A DNA stretch of 5,941 nt from contig JANWXA010000128.1 in the NCBI GenBank assembly GCA_025055465.1, positions 1 through 5,941 of the forward strand. The letters run 5' to 3'. The position numbers were made by a program, and so were the translations under genes. Below the pieces are notes generated by a model that ran no database searches, was not told the DNA's origin, and saw only the letters and a list, made by a program, of their open reading frames with translations. The stretch comes from Candidatus Kapaibacterium sp. (GTDB lineage: Bacteria; Bacteroidota; Ignavibacteria; Kapaibacteriales; HRBIN21). Positions 5,927 through 5,941 of the stretch are shown here, in pieces (positions within the stretch are counted from its first letter, which is position 1; each line of letters starts with the position of its first letter).

Positions 5927-5941
5927 CTCCAAGACTATCAG

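Overview
The window looks like a chromosomal housekeeping segment from a bacterium, probably of the Bacteroidota/Chlorobiota/Ignavibacteriota (FCB) group. This placement is an inference from three things. The RNase E/G start resembles the FCB form (V-G-x-I-Y...A-F-V-D-I-G-L-E-Q...F-L-H-F-S-D-V). Both divergent transcription units are preceded by TAATTTTG, which fits the Bacteroidota-type -7 box TAnnTTTG. The ribosomal proteins are cysteine-poor variants. However, the ribosomal genes have strong Shine-Dalgarno (SD) sequences, which is not typical of Bacteroidia, so a side lineage is more likely. I see no mobile element, CRISPR array, tRNA or rRNA.

Minus strand, about 1-5094, read right to left: a compact five-gene cluster that looks like one operon. 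It holds asnS (asparaginyl-tRNA synthetase), pepF-like M3 oligoendopeptidase, panC (pantothenate synthetase), a stand-alone LON substrate-binding-domain protein, and the first 113 codons of an RNase E/G family ribonuclease that runs off the left edge. Junctions are +27, -16, -8 and +69 nt (minus means overlap), so pepF/panC and panC/LON are probably translationally coupled. The jobs are mixed: tRNA charging, peptide turnover, CoA precursor synthesis, an unknown LON-domain role and RNA processing.

Positions 5095-5231 form a 137-nt divergent control region. It carries a perfect 10-bp inverted repeat (5126-5135 and 5183-5192). Each arm contains a TAATTTTG box facing outward, suitably placed to start transcription of asnS on one side and the ribosomal genes on the other.

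Plus strand, 5232-5926: a tight three-gene ribosomal protein unit. It holds a 62-residue basic protein I cannot name with certainty, then rpmE (bL31), whose start overlaps the previous stop as ATGA, then rpsR (bS18) 3 nt later. bL31 lacks all four usual zinc cysteines and has a glutamine-rich tail; bS18 also has no cysteine.

The most interesting items are the small uncharacterised protein at the head of the ribosomal unit, which might be a lineage-specific ribosome component, and the symmetrical divergent promoter. The rest is ordinary core metabolism and translation.
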